Shown: one piece after another, positions 7,964 to 15,743 of the stretch | How positions within the stretch are numbered: the first letter of the stretch is position 1 | Layout: each line of letters starts with the position of its first letter | Origin: Hydrogenobacter sp. | Lineage (GTDB): Bacteria > Aquificota > Aquificia > Aquificales > Aquificaceae | Direction of reading: 5' to 3' | DNA length: 59,733 bases | Assembly (NCBI GenBank): GCA_041287335.1 | Contig: JBEULM010000022.1 | Coordinates: forward strand, 1-59,733 | Notes under the pieces: model-generated | Database searches by the model: none | Told to the model about the DNA's origin: nothing | What the model saw: only the letters and a program-made list of their open reading frames with translations | Program-made: the position numbers and the translations under genes

Positions 7964-9184
7964 ATGTTTATAAAAAAGGTAGGTCAAAGGGTTGTTTATC
8001 TGGATCACATAGCTACTACGCCGGTTGCGCAGGAAGTTCTGGAGGCTATGCTTCCCTACTTTAGGGAGCACTTCGGAAATCCCACATCTCTGCACAGTTT
8101 TGGTCAAGTTACAAAAAAAGCCATAAACTCAGCGAGAGAAAAAATAGCTACCCTCATAAACGCTAACTCTCCTGAAGAGTTGATCTTCACTTCTGGCGGT
8201 ATAGAGGCTAACAATCTGGCGATAAAAGGTATAGCGGAAGCGTATGAGAAAAAAGGTAGACATATAGTTTCAACAGAGATAGAGCATCACTCCATACTTC
8301 ACCCTCTCAAAACTCTGGAAAGAAAAGGCTGGGAAGTTACCTACCTAAAGCCAGATAGGTATGGTCTAATACATCCAGATCAGGTCAGTGAGGCAGTAAG
8401 GCAGGATACTGTCCTTGTGAGCATAGGTCATTCAAACAGGGAGGTAGGTACCATTCAAGACATAAAAGGCTTGGTTCAGGCTGCAAAGGCAAAGAATCCC
8501 AAGGTTATATTCCATACAGATGCCGCACCAACGTTAGGTCACTACCCAGTTGATGTAAAAGATTGGGGTGTGGATGCCGCATCTTTCACCGCACACCTCA
8601 TGTATGGACCTAAAGGTGTGGGCGCTCTGTGGACCAAGAAGGGTGTCAAGATAAGACCTCTCATAGAAGGTGGCACTCAAGAAAGGGGGGTAAGAGCGGG
8701 AACGGAAAATGTACCGGGCATTGTGGGTTTTGGTGCTGCAGCTGAACTCACTATAAAGGAGATTCAGGACAGGATGACGAGACTCTCTCATTACAGAGAT
8801 AAGCTCAGAAAAGCTCTTGAGGAAAGGCTTGATTATATAGAGTTTACTGGACATCCCACTCAGAGGCTACCTCATCACCTTTCGCTTATAGTACATCTGA
8901 TTGAAGGTGAAGCTATGCTTTTGAGACTTGATCTCATGGGGATAGAAACTGCTTCCGGTTCCGCATGTGTTTCTCTCGCTCTTAAACAATCCCACGTGCT
9001 TTTTGCCATAGGTGTACCAAAAGAGGTGGCTAACGGTTCTCTGGTCTTTAGCTTTGGCAGAGACAACACCGAGGAAGATGTGGATTATGTTATAGAGGAG
9101 TTTCCCAAGATCATAAAGCTTCTCAGGCAGATATCACCCTTCACCCCGGAAAACTGGGAGCAATACGTAAAGAGTAAGAAGTGA
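7964..9184 (+). CDS. NifS/IscS-like protein lacking the PLP lysine
   Basis: A 406-residue class V aminotransferase-fold protein closely resembling group I cysteine desulfurases, which normally pull sulfur from cysteine for Fe-S and thio-cofactor synthesis. Conserved blocks are TSGGIEANNLAIKG, STEIEHHSILHP, HTDA (Asp186), GGTQERGVRAGTEN and the persulfide loop SGSACVS (Cys335). The PLP Schiff-base lysine is missing: the usual SxHKxYGPKG is TAHLMYGPKG, with Leu212 encoded by CTC at 8597-8599. The glutamine that normally follows the Asp (DAxQ) is Pro189. Classical desulfurase chemistry therefore looks impossible, while the persulfide cysteine is retained. It directly follows the Mrp-type carrier gene, suggesting a role in sulfur or cluster handling. 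Confidence 0.85.
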   Translation: MFIKKVGQRVVYLDHIATTPVAQEVLEAMLPYFREHFGNPTSLHSFGQVTKKAINSAREKIATLINANSPEELIFTSGGIEANNLAIKGIAEAYEKKGRHIVSTEIEHHSILHPLKTLERKGWEVTYLKPDRYGLIHPDQVSEAVRQDTVLVSIGHSNREVGTIQDIKGLVQAAKAKNPKVIFHTDAAPTLGHYPVDVKDWGVDAASFTAHLMYGPKGVGALWTKKGVKIRPLIEGGTQERGVRAGTENVPGIVGFGAAAELTIKEIQDRMTRLSHYRDKLRKALEERLDYIEFTGHPTQRLPHHLSLIVHLIEGEAMLLRLDLMGIETASGSACVSLALKQSHVLFAIGVPKEVANGSLVFSFGRDNTEEDVDYVIEEFPKIIKLLRQISPFTPENWEQYVKSKK

Positions 9185-9659
9185 TACAAGCATAAGGTTT
9201 GAGATTATTTTTTAGCTTACCTGCAAAGAGCTTTATAGGCTGTTCCAGTATCGGATGCATAAGGTTTTCGTCCAGCTCAAGGAGAGGAAAAAGCACGAAG
9301 TCCCTTTCAAGCATGTGCTGATGTGGAATTCTTAAGAAACTGAGCATTACTATGCATCGATCGTATAATAAAATATCCAGATCTATCTCTCTGGGACCCC
9401 AGCGATAGCGTTCCTTTCTTCCCACACGCCTTTCTATGTCCTTTATTACCTTCAAAAGTTTCAAGGGATCAAGTTCGGTATTAAACTTGAGAACTCCGTT
9501 TAAGAAGGTAGGTTGATCCTCAACCCCCCACGGGAGACTTTCGTATAAGGTGGATACAGCTTCTAAGTTCCCCCAATCTGCGAGTAGAGTTAAAGCCTTA
9601 AGTATGTTTTCTATTCTATCACCCCAATTACTTCCGAAGGATACGTAACAGACAGACAT
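9141..9659 (-). CDS. folK: HPPK, 6-hydroxymethyl-dihydropterin pyrophosphokinase
   Basis: FolK transfers pyrophosphate from ATP to 6-hydroxymethyl-7,8-dihydropterin in folate synthesis. The 172-residue product has the family start YVSFGSNWGDR, the loop ETLYESLPWG-like segment (STLYESLPWGVEDQPTFLN), ERRVGR-ERYRWGPREIDLDILLYD, and HQHMLERDFVLFPLLEL. These are the standard HPPK signatures in the right order. The last 44 bases overlap the 3' end of the NifS-like gene on the opposite strand. It is divergent from cutA, with 44 bases between the start codons. Confidence 0.93.
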   Translation of the reverse strand: MSVCYVSFGSNWGDRIENILKALTLLADWGNLEAVSTLYESLPWGVEDQPTFLNGVLKFNTELDPLKLLKVIKDIERRVGRKERYRWGPREIDLDILLYDRCIVMLSFLRIPHQHMLERDFVLFPLLELDENLMHPILEQPIKLFAGKLKNNLKPYACITSYSLRIAPSFPG

Positions 9660-9690
9660 AGGGTAAAAGATAAACCCCTTTTCTCCGCAG

Positions 9691-9696
9691 TATAAT
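9691..9696 (+). promoter_or_regulatory. -10 box of cutA (leaderless type)
   Basis: TATAAT followed by 7 bases and then the cutA ATG. Transcription would begin at or next to the start codon. No convincing -35 element is seen. Confidence 0.5.
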
Positions 9697-9703
9697 AATC
9701 AGT

Positions 9704-10033
9704 ATGAGGTATTACGTAGTTCTTATCACTACACCGATTGATAAAGCTAAGGATATAGCCGAACACCTAATAAGTGAAAAATTGGGAGCGTGCATAAATA
9801 TTGTCAATGAGGTAAATTCCATATACTGGTGGAAAGGTAATGTAGAAAAGGATAGAGAAGCCCTGCTTATAATTAAAACAGCTAAGGAAAAACTTCCTCA
9901 TCTCATAACCAGCGTAAAATCTATACATCCTTACACAGTACCAGAAATAATAGCCTTACCCATAGAATCAGGTAACGATGATTATCTCAGATGGATTGAC
10001 GAATCCCTTGGGATATCTCAAGGAAGTTCCTAA
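9704..10033 (+). CDS. cutA: CutA family divalent-ion tolerance protein
   Basis: A 109-residue cytosolic protein of the CutA family, which forms very stable trimers. The signature blocks are [48 protein letters not shown] and [17 protein letters not shown], covering the complete family length. CutA was named for copper tolerance, but its molecular role is not settled, so no copper function should be assumed from the other copper genes of this window. No ribosome-binding site precedes the ATG. The 3' end overlaps trpG by 47 bases on the opposite strand. Confidence 0.95.
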   Translation: MRYYVVLITTPIDKAKDIAEHLISEKLGACINIVNEVNSIYWWKGNVEKDREALLIIKTAKEKLPHLITSVKSIHPYTVPEIIALPIESGNDDYLRWIDESLGISQGSS

Positions 10034-10577
10034 GTATATCCATACCCGCTTCTGAAAGCACCGATTCGGGATGAAACTGCACACCAAAGACTGGGTATTC
10101 CCTATGTTCAACACCCATGATCTCACCATCGTCAGATTCTGCGGTTATCTTCAGTACAGATGGAAGGCTTTCTCTATCAATGACTAAGGAGTGGTATCTC
10201 ACAGCCACAAAGGGGTTCTTTATACCCTTAAATATCCCCTCGCTCGTGTGGTATATTATGGATGTTTTGCCATGCATGAGATTTTTTGCTCTTACTATCT
10301 TTGCACCAAAGGCGTAACCTATGGCTTGATGTCCCAAGCATACACCCAGTATGGGAATCTCGTTGTAGAAGCGCCGTATCACGTCTACGGATATACCAGC
10401 TTCTTTCGGACTGCAAGGTCCGGGTGATATCACCACTGCGTCGGGTTTTGATTTCTCTATATCTTCAACTGTGATCTCATCGTTTCTTCTAACAGCTACA
10501 CTACAGCCAAGAATCTCAAAATACTGCACTAAATTGTAGGTGAAAGAGTCATAGTTATCAATAACAAGAAGTTTCAT
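9987..10577 (-). CDS. trpG: Glutamine amidotransferase of anthranilate/aminodeoxychorismate synthase
   Basis: A 196-residue class I glutamine amidotransferase that supplies ammonia to a chorismate-using partner. It shows [14 protein letters not shown] at the N-terminus, [13 protein letters not shown], the nucleophile elbow [10 protein letters not shown] with catalytic Cys near residue 81, RYHSLVID, and the His/Glu dyad in [12 protein letters not shown]. In many bacteria a single such subunit serves both tryptophan (TrpG) and folate (PabA) synthesis. It stands alone here, two genes from folK, so either role or both is possible. A TATAAT box at 10584-10589 lies 6 bases from the ATG. Confidence 0.92.
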   Translation of the reverse strand: MKLLVIDNYDSFTYNLVQYFEILGCSVAVRRNDEITVEDIEKSKPDAVVISPGPCSPKEAGISVDVIRRFYNEIPILGVCLGHQAIGYAFGAKIVRAKNLMHGKTSIIYHTSEGIFKGIKNPFVAVRYHSLVIDRESLPSVLKITAESDDGEIMGVEHREYPVFGVQFHPESVLSEAGMDILRNFLEISQGIRQSI

Positions 10578-10583
10578 CCTTAT

Positions 10584-10589
10584 ATTATA
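10584..10589 (-). promoter_or_regulatory. -10 box of trpG (leaderless type)
   Basis: On the minus strand, TATAAT ends 6 bases before the trpG ATG. No Shine-Dalgarno sequence at proper distance is present, so a leaderless transcript is likely. Confidence 0.5.
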
Positions 10590-10613
10590 ATTTCCTTTTT
10601 CACGTTTCTATTG

Positions 10614-10629
10614 TATGATAAAAATCATA
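10614..10629. repeat. Inverted repeat upstream of acs and trpG
   Basis: TATGAT-AAAA-ATCATA, a perfect 6-base inverted repeat with a 4-base spacer. It lies in the 261-base AT-rich divergent region between trpG and acs and could be an operator. AT-rich sequence produces such repeats easily by chance. Confidence 0.3.
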
Positions 10630-10779
10630 TAATTTTAAAAAATCAACAACTTCAGAAGAAAGCATTTAAAGTAAAAAGTCGGTGTTTTTGAATTTATGTC
10701 TTATCCATGAAAAATAAAGTTTTTTAGAATTATAAAGGAATAATCAGTATGATATGTATTATAAAAATTTAGAATTACA

Positions 10780-10808
10780 TTGCAAAAATCGGGAGTTTAA
10801 TTTATATT
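10780..10808 (+). promoter_or_regulatory. Sigma-70-type promoter of acs
   Basis: TTGCAA, a 17-base spacer, then TATATT, about 30 bases before the acs ATG. The gap ahead of acs holds nothing else that I can recognise apart from the inverted repeat. A GAAGGAGG ribosome-binding site at 10823-10830 follows. Confidence 0.6.
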
Positions 10809-10838
10809 TTCAAAAAACTACCTGAAGGAGGTCTAAAG

Positions 10839-12734
10839 ATGGTGGAAGAGAGATCCGAAACATTATTAAAGGTTGAGGAGAAGTATATGCCTCCGCAATC
10901 CATAGTAGAATCGGCATGGGTGAGGGATTACGAATCCCTATATCAGGAATCCATTAAGGATAAGGAATCCTTTTGGGCAAATGTAGCTGAGGAACTCCAC
11001 TGGTTTAAAAAGTGGGATAAGGTGCTTGAATGGAACTATCCGTACGCTAAATGGTTCGTAGGTGGGAAGATCAATATAACTTATAACTGCCTTGACAGAC
11101 ATGTAAAAAACGGCAAAAGGAATAAGGTAGCGTATATTGCTCTTGATGAGGACAACAGGGAAAAGAAGATAACTTATGGAGAGCTTCTTGAACTCGTAAA
11201 CCGTATAGCCAACGGGCTTAGATCTCTCGGAGTCAGAAAAGGGGACAGGGTGTCCATATACATGCCCAATACCATAGAAGCAGTTGCCTGCATGTTGGCA
11301 TGTGCAAGGATAGGGGCTATACACAGTCTTGTCTTTGCAGGTTTTAGTGAGGGAGCTTTGAAACTCAGGATAGAAGATGCAAAAGCAAAAGTTCTTATAA
11401 CCGCAAGTTATACAAAAAGAAGAGGCAGGAAGATAGACCTCCTTGCAACCGCACAAAGAGCTATAGACGGACTTGAATTTGTAGAGAAAGTCATAGTTTG
11501 GGACAGAGACGGAGATGTTCTAAATGGGGATAGTAAATTCTTTGTGAGTCTTGATCAGCTAATAAGTTCAGGCTCACCCAACTGTGATCCTGAGGTTATG
11601 GATGCCGAAGATCCTTTATACATACTCTACACATCTGGAACAACAGGTAAGCCAAAAGGTGTGCTTCACACTACTGGCGGTTACATGGTCGGTACATACT
11701 ACACTACCAAGGTAGTTTTTGACGCAAAAGAGAACGATATATATTGGTGTACCGCAGATATAGGCTGGGTAACAGGACATAGCTATATAGTTTACGGTCC
11801 GCTTGCTGTAGGTCTAACTTCGCTGATCGTTGAGGGAGCGCCAGATTATCCGGATCCTGGAAGGTGGTGGAGCTATGTGGAAAAATATAGAGTCAACGTA
11901 TTCTATACAGCGCCTACAGCTGTTAGGATGTTTATGAAGTACGGTGAGCAGTGGCCTGCCAAATATGATCTATCCTCTTTGAGAATCTTAGGATCTGTGG
12001 GCGAACCTATAAATCCGGAAGCATGGCACTGGTACTTTAAAAATATAGGAAGGGAAAGATGTGTAATAGTAGATACTTGGTGGCAAACGGAAACGGGTAT
12101 GCACATGATAACCACCATACCGTCATATCCTTCAAAGCCCGGAAAGGCAGGCAAGCCTTTCTTCGGTATAGAAGCTCTCATCGTGGACAGACACGGTAAT
12201 GTTCTCCCACCCAACACCATAGGCAATCTCGTCATAAAAACTCCTTGGCCAGCTATGCTCAGAACGTGCTGGGGCGAACCCGAAAGATACGAAAAATACT
12301 GGAACACGATACCTGGCTATTATCTGACGGGTGATTTGGCATCTTACGATGAAGAAGGGTATATAATGATCTTAGGTAGGGCTGATGATGTATTGAACGT
12401 AGCAGGACACAGGATAGGAACTATGGAAGTGGAAAGTGCCATAGTGGATTATCCGGCGGTTGCGGAAGCTGCTGTCATAGGCAAACCTCACGAGGTGAAA
12501 GGTGAATCCATAAAGGCTTTTGTCATACTCAAAAAGGGTTATGCACCTTCTGAAAAGCTCATTGAGGAGATAAAGCACCACGTAAAGCAAGTTTTGGGAG
12601 CTATAGCTGTACCTGACGAGATAGAGTTTGTAGAAAAACTTCCCAAAACGAGAAGCGGTAAGATAATGAGGAGGGTACTGAAAGCTCAAGAACTTGGACT
12701 TCCAGTTGGAGATATATCCACACTTGAGGATTGA
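10839..12734 (+). CDS. acs: Acetyl-CoA synthetase (AMP-forming)
   Basis: Acs activates acetate with ATP and CoA through an acetyl-adenylate. The 631-residue product is near the usual 640-650. The P-loop-like YTSGTTGKPKGVLH is near residue 265, the adenylate pocket shows DTWWQTETG, the hinge region reads YLTGDLASYDEEGYIMILGRADDVLNVAGHR, and the C-terminal PKTRSGKIMRR carries the lysine that is acetylated in related enzymes. It has its own promoter and a strong ribosome-binding site. In a CO2-fixing autotroph it probably recycles or assimilates acetate. The last 49 bases overlap the bactofilin gene on the other strand. Confidence 0.96.
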   Translation: MVEERSETLLKVEEKYMPPQSIVESAWVRDYESLYQESIKDKESFWANVAEELHWFKKWDKVLEWNYPYAKWFVGGKINITYNCLDRHVKNGKRNKVAYIALDEDNREKKITYGELLELVNRIANGLRSLGVRKGDRVSIYMPNTIEAVACMLACARIGAIHSLVFAGFSEGALKLRIEDAKAKVLITASYTKRRGRKIDLLATAQRAIDGLEFVEKVIVWDRDGDVLNGDSKFFVSLDQLISSGSPNCDPEVMDAEDPLYILYTSGTTGKPKGVLHTTGGYMVGTYYTTKVVFDAKENDIYWCTADIGWVTGHSYIVYGPLAVGLTSLIVEGAPDYPDPGRWWSYVEKYRVNVFYTAPTAVRMFMKYGEQWPAKYDLSSLRILGSVGEPINPEAWHWYFKNIGRERCVIVDTWWQTETGMHMITTIPSYPSKPGKAGKPFFGIEALIVDRHGNVLPPNTIGNLVIKTPWPAMLRTCWGEPERYEKYWNTIPGYYLTGDLASYDEEGYIMILGRADDVLNVAGHRIGTMEVESAIVDYPAVAEAAVIGKPHEVKGESIKAFVILKKGYAPSEKLIEEIKHHVKQVLGAIAVPDEIEFVEKLPKTRSGKIMRRVLKAQELGLPVGDISTLED

Positions 12735-13105
12735 ACTTCTTTGGGGGGTGACCCCCCTTCCATCTTACACTCACCATTATAAACAGCCCCTCTCTCTATT
12801 ACAAGCTCTTCTACATGTATATTCCCGTCAACCCTGCTTCCCGATTTTAGTTCAAGACTTTGTGCGCTTATATTACCCTGGACTCTTCCATACACGATCA
12901 CTTTTTCAAGGCTTATGTCTCCTTTCACGATCCCCCGCTCTCCGAGTATAAGCCCTCCTTTACCGCTTATGTTGCCCCTTATCTCACCATCTATCCTCAT
13001 AAGTCCTTCTGACACCGTCAGATTGCCGTCGAACAAACATCCTAAGCCTATGAGCGTTTTTATCTCCTGATTGGTAACCCTTACCTCTTCCCTTTTACCA
13101 AACAT
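12686..13105 (-). CDS. Bactofilin family cytoskeletal protein
   Basis: A 139-residue protein with a central beta-helical bactofilin (DUF583) domain. The repeating pattern appears as FDGNLTVSEGLMRIDGEIRGN, GGLILGERGIVKGDI, VIVYGRVQGNI and LELKSGSRVDGNIHVEELVIERGA, and a proline/serine-rich, probably disordered tail follows. Bactofilins polymerise without nucleotide and help organise the envelope or cell shape. The lytic transglycosylase gene in this window is not adjacent, so no specific partner can be named. A TATAAT box (13113-13118) lies 7 bases before the ATG, suggesting a leaderless message. The 3' end overlaps acs by 49 bases. Confidence 0.92.
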   Translation of the reverse strand: MFGKREEVRVTNQEIKTLIGLGCLFDGNLTVSEGLMRIDGEIRGNISGKGGLILGERGIVKGDISLEKVIVYGRVQGNISAQSLELKSGSRVDGNIHVEELVIERGAVYNGECKMEGGSPPKEVQSSSVDISPTGSPSS

Positions 13106-13112
13106 GTTTAGT

Positions 13113-13118
13113 ATTATA
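13113..13118 (-). promoter_or_regulatory. -10 box of the bactofilin gene (leaderless type)
   Basis: TATAAT on the minus strand, 7 bases before the ATG. It lies just beyond the terminator of the upstream copper-receptor operon, which supports an independent promoter here. Confidence 0.5.
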
Positions 13119-13132
13119 ACGCTAAAAAGGGA

Positions 13133-13153
13133 GAACCCTCCTTTGGAGGGTTC
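13133..13153 (-). terminator. Intrinsic terminator of the copper-receptor operon
   Basis: A perfect 9-base-pair hairpin (GAACCCTCC, 3-base loop, GGAGGGTTC) is followed on the minus strand by a T-rich stretch (CCTTTTTAG). It lies 23 bases after the stop codon of the TonB-dependent receptor gene. Confidence 0.85.
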
Positions 13154-13176
13154 GGAAGTGACACCATGTCGGGCTT

Positions 13177-15216
13177 TTAAAAGCTGTAAGAGGCATTCAC
13201 GTAAATAGTCCTTCCCGGTTCTGGCACCTTCACACCACTTCTGAAAGGATCCCTTTGATAGGACAGATAATCATAATATTTCTTGTCCAGAATATTGTCA
13301 ACTCCTGCTGTGACTGTAAAGCCTTTGTAGTTTAGTCCGGCTTTGAGGTTTACGATCCCGTATCCCGATGTTCTCTGTTCATTGAGATCCTTATCAACCC
13401 TGTACTGAGTTGCAGACAAAAGAGACTCTATCTCTCCAAAGTATGTACCTCTATCGTATCTTAGGGCGAGCCTCACTTTAAGGGGTGGTATCTCCGCAAC
13501 CCTTGAGCTGGTTATGTTCTTGTCCGGTTTTGTGTCTTTCCTCGCCTGTACGTAAGATAACCCCCCAAAGAAAAATATGCTGTCAGTCAGGGCAAGCCTT
13601 GAATCAAGCTCACCGCCGAAAAACTGCGCATTTACGTTTTCGTATGAGCGTGCGGTGTTATTCATAACACTCATAACCATATTGACTCTATTCTGATTAT
13701 GAACCGTTATATAATCCTGGACATAGCTGTAAAATATGGTTGCCTTGGTGAGTAACTTACCTGTAGCGTGTTTTACTCCAAGATCAATCTCCGTGTTTCT
13801 TGAAGGCTTCAAGTTAGGGTTTCCCACCCAATCAGTACCTGTCATTCTTTTCATGGCGAAGTATCTCTCCTGAGGATCAGGTACTCTGACTGAGTGACCA
13901 AGCCCCGCAAAAAGTTCCGTAGTTTTTGAAAGCTCATAAAAGAGCTGTATATTGCCCGATGGGTATGTATCCGTCCTTGATGTGCTCCTGGTGTTCTTAT
14001 AGGCGTAGTAAAGGTCCGTATTTGCCTTAGAAGGTTCCGCCTCAGTTTTTGTACTGTCAAGCCTGACACCTGCTATCAATCTTAGCTTGCCTGATAACCT
14101 TTTTCTATATTCACCGTAAGCTCCAAAACTGTCAGTATCTACATCGGGTATGATGAACTGAGTGCTTACACCACTCATCATCTTCATGTAATTGATCGCA
14201 TCCCAATTCCTTTTGTAGGCTTCAAAACCCAAAGTAAAATCTCCGAGATCACTTTCTATCTTGCCTCCGTAAGTTTTTGTTTTTGCATCCGTTGCCATAG
14301 ACCAGGACATCATACCAGAGCTTATCCTGTAGCGATCATCCATCCAGTGACTCACCTTTGTATAGTAAAACTGAAAGTTTAGACTTCTGAGAAGATCGGA
14401 TATATGGTCTATCTTGTAATTGAAGTTGAACCTATCCGTTTTGTCGTAAATAGCATCCATCAGAAGGTAAGGGTAAAGCACGTGCCTTGCGTCCTGTTTG
14501 GTATAAGAAAATTCTATCTCGTGATTTTCCAAAGGTCTAAAGCCGAACTTTGTCCAGTAAGTGTTTATCTCAAAGGCTTTTGAGTTTATAAATTGGGGTT
14601 TGTACCGGTTGGGGCTGGTTGAAGGGTAAACTTCGGTAAACCTCTTACCATCACCATCTTTGTAAGGTTTTGAGTACTTATAAGAATAACCCGCAAGCCC
14701 GTAGAACTTCTCATCGGCATATGAGACAACTGGAGAGAGATTTGTGAAGTTGAAAGAACCCAGTCCAGCGTTTAGCTTTAGATGAAAGCCTTTTTCAGGT
14801 TTCTTTGTGATGATATTTATAAGCCCAGCCATAGAACCTTGATGTTTTACGTCAAAGGGTCCTTTAATGATCTCTATCTTTTCTACTTCAGAAAAATCCA
14901 CATGGAAGGCAGGCGGATCCATTCTGTTCGGGCAAGCACCGTACACCCTTTCTCCATCTATAAGTACATTTATGTTATCTCTGTAAAAGCCTCTAAGGAC
15001 TATATCGTTTGCTATACCACCCTTCCTTATTTTCCAGATACCTTCTATCTTCTGCAAGGCTTCACCTACGTCTTTTGCAGAGCTTTCTCTAACTTCCCTT
15101 ATATCAAGACTCTCCTGAAAAGGTTCCCTTTTTGCCTTGACTTCTATTTCTTTTAGTAAAAGCTCCTGAGCGTAGCCTACAGATACTATAGCTGATATAA
15201 GAAATAGCCCTTTCAT
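13177..15216 (-). CDS. TonB-dependent copper receptor, OprC/NosA-like
   Basis: A 679-residue outer-membrane TonB-dependent receptor. A signal peptide (cut after VGYAQ) is followed by a plug domain (residues about 35-140, with VLIDGERVYG and IEIIKGPFDVKHQGSMAGLINI) and a 22-strand-type barrel ending in aromatic SYSF. Two metal-ligand motifs match those known for the copper receptor OprC: CxxxM at Cys95-Met99 in the plug and HxM at His290-Met292 in an extracellular loop. Substrate is thus probably copper rather than a siderophore. It follows the periplasmic DsrE-like gene by 13 bases and ends in a clear terminator, so the two form a two-gene operon. Confidence 0.88.
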   Translation of the reverse strand: MKGLFLISAIVSVGYAQELLLKEIEVKAKREPFQESLDIREVRESSAKDVGEALQKIEGIWKIRKGGIANDIVLRGFYRDNINVLIDGERVYGACPNRMDPPAFHVDFSEVEKIEIIKGPFDVKHQGSMAGLINIITKKPEKGFHLKLNAGLGSFNFTNLSPVVSYADEKFYGLAGYSYKYSKPYKDGDGKRFTEVYPSTSPNRYKPQFINSKAFEINTYWTKFGFRPLENHEIEFSYTKQDARHVLYPYLLMDAIYDKTDRFNFNYKIDHISDLLRSLNFQFYYTKVSHWMDDRYRISSGMMSWSMATDAKTKTYGGKIESDLGDFTLGFEAYKRNWDAINYMKMMSGVSTQFIIPDVDTDSFGAYGEYRKRLSGKLRLIAGVRLDSTKTEAEPSKANTDLYYAYKNTRSTSRTDTYPSGNIQLFYELSKTTELFAGLGHSVRVPDPQERYFAMKRMTGTDWVGNPNLKPSRNTEIDLGVKHATGKLLTKATIFYSYVQDYITVHNQNRVNMVMSVMNNTARSYENVNAQFFGGELDSRLALTDSIFFFGGLSYVQARKDTKPDKNITSSRVAEIPPLKVRLALRYDRGTYFGEIESLLSATQYRVDKDLNEQRTSGYGIVNLKAGLNYKGFTVTAGVDNILDKKYYDYLSYQRDPFRSGVKVPEPGRTIYVNASYSF

Positions 15217-15229
15217 AGCTCACCCCCCT

Positions 15230-15658
15230 TTAGAATGAGATCACTCTCGCCCTATCTTGGGATATGAGTGAAAATATGATGTCTGGGTTTGCCCACTGAG
15301 CGCCTTTTATAAGTTCCCTAACTCCCAGTTTCTTTGCGCATATAGGACACACGTAAACCTTTCCACCCTTTGACAAAAACTCTTTGAGCATTTTAACAGC
15401 CTGTACCTCTTTTGCTTTTGCATCCGCAAGTTTTACACCCTCGGAATTGATCCACACAACTGTTTCGTATCCCTTTCCCAAGGATATGTTGGCAAAATTA
15501 AGAGCCATCTCAGTGCTTATACCTCTGCCGTGTGTCAAATTCACCACAATAACAACTTCCTTCTGATGTGATTGGTTGTGGGAGCTTTCTTCATGCGCCT
15601 TTAAGGTATGGGGAAGAAAAAGTAAAAGGGTTGTCAATATTAGCGCTATTAGTCTCAT
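15230..15658 (-). CDS. Secreted DsrE-family protein
   Basis: A 142-residue protein with an N-terminal signal peptide (MRLIALILTTLLLFLPHTLKA) and then a His-rich stretch (HEESSHNQSHQ). The mature part has a DsrE/DsrF-like fold pattern: a first strand VVIVVNLTHG, an ALNFANISLGKGYE helix-strand unit, and a conserved-cysteine position in KVYVCPICAKKLGV. DsrE proteins are usually cytoplasmic sulfur carriers; this one is predicted to be periplasmic, and its CPIC and His motifs could bind metal instead. It is the first gene of the operon with the OprC-like copper receptor, pointing to copper handling. The ribosome-binding site is AAGGAGGTG. Confidence 0.8.
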   Translation of the reverse strand: MRLIALILTTLLLFLPHTLKAHEESSHNQSHQKEVVIVVNLTHGRGISTEMALNFANISLGKGYETVVWINSEGVKLADAKAKEVQAVKMLKEFLSKGGKVYVCPICAKKLGVRELIKGAQWANPDIIFSLISQDRARVISF

Positions 15659-15689
15659 AATTTCACCTCCTTTTAACGTTCATATTAAA

Positions 15690-15718
15690 ATAATATAACA
15701 AAATATGATAAAAGTCAA
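15690..15718 (-). promoter_or_regulatory. Sigma-70-type promoter of the DsrE-copper receptor operon
   Basis: On the minus strand TTGACT, a 17-base spacer, then TATTAT, about 30 bases before the ATG. A perfect ATATTA-AAA-TAATAT inverted repeat at 15682-15696 covers the -10 box and is a candidate operator. Confidence 0.7.
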
Positions 15719-15743
15719 TTATTTTATGGAAAAGGGAAAGTTC

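Noticed and set aside
13195-15216. Siderophore receptor assignment for the TonB-dependent protein
   Set aside because: CxxxM and HxM motifs match a copper receptor, and no siderophore genes are nearby.
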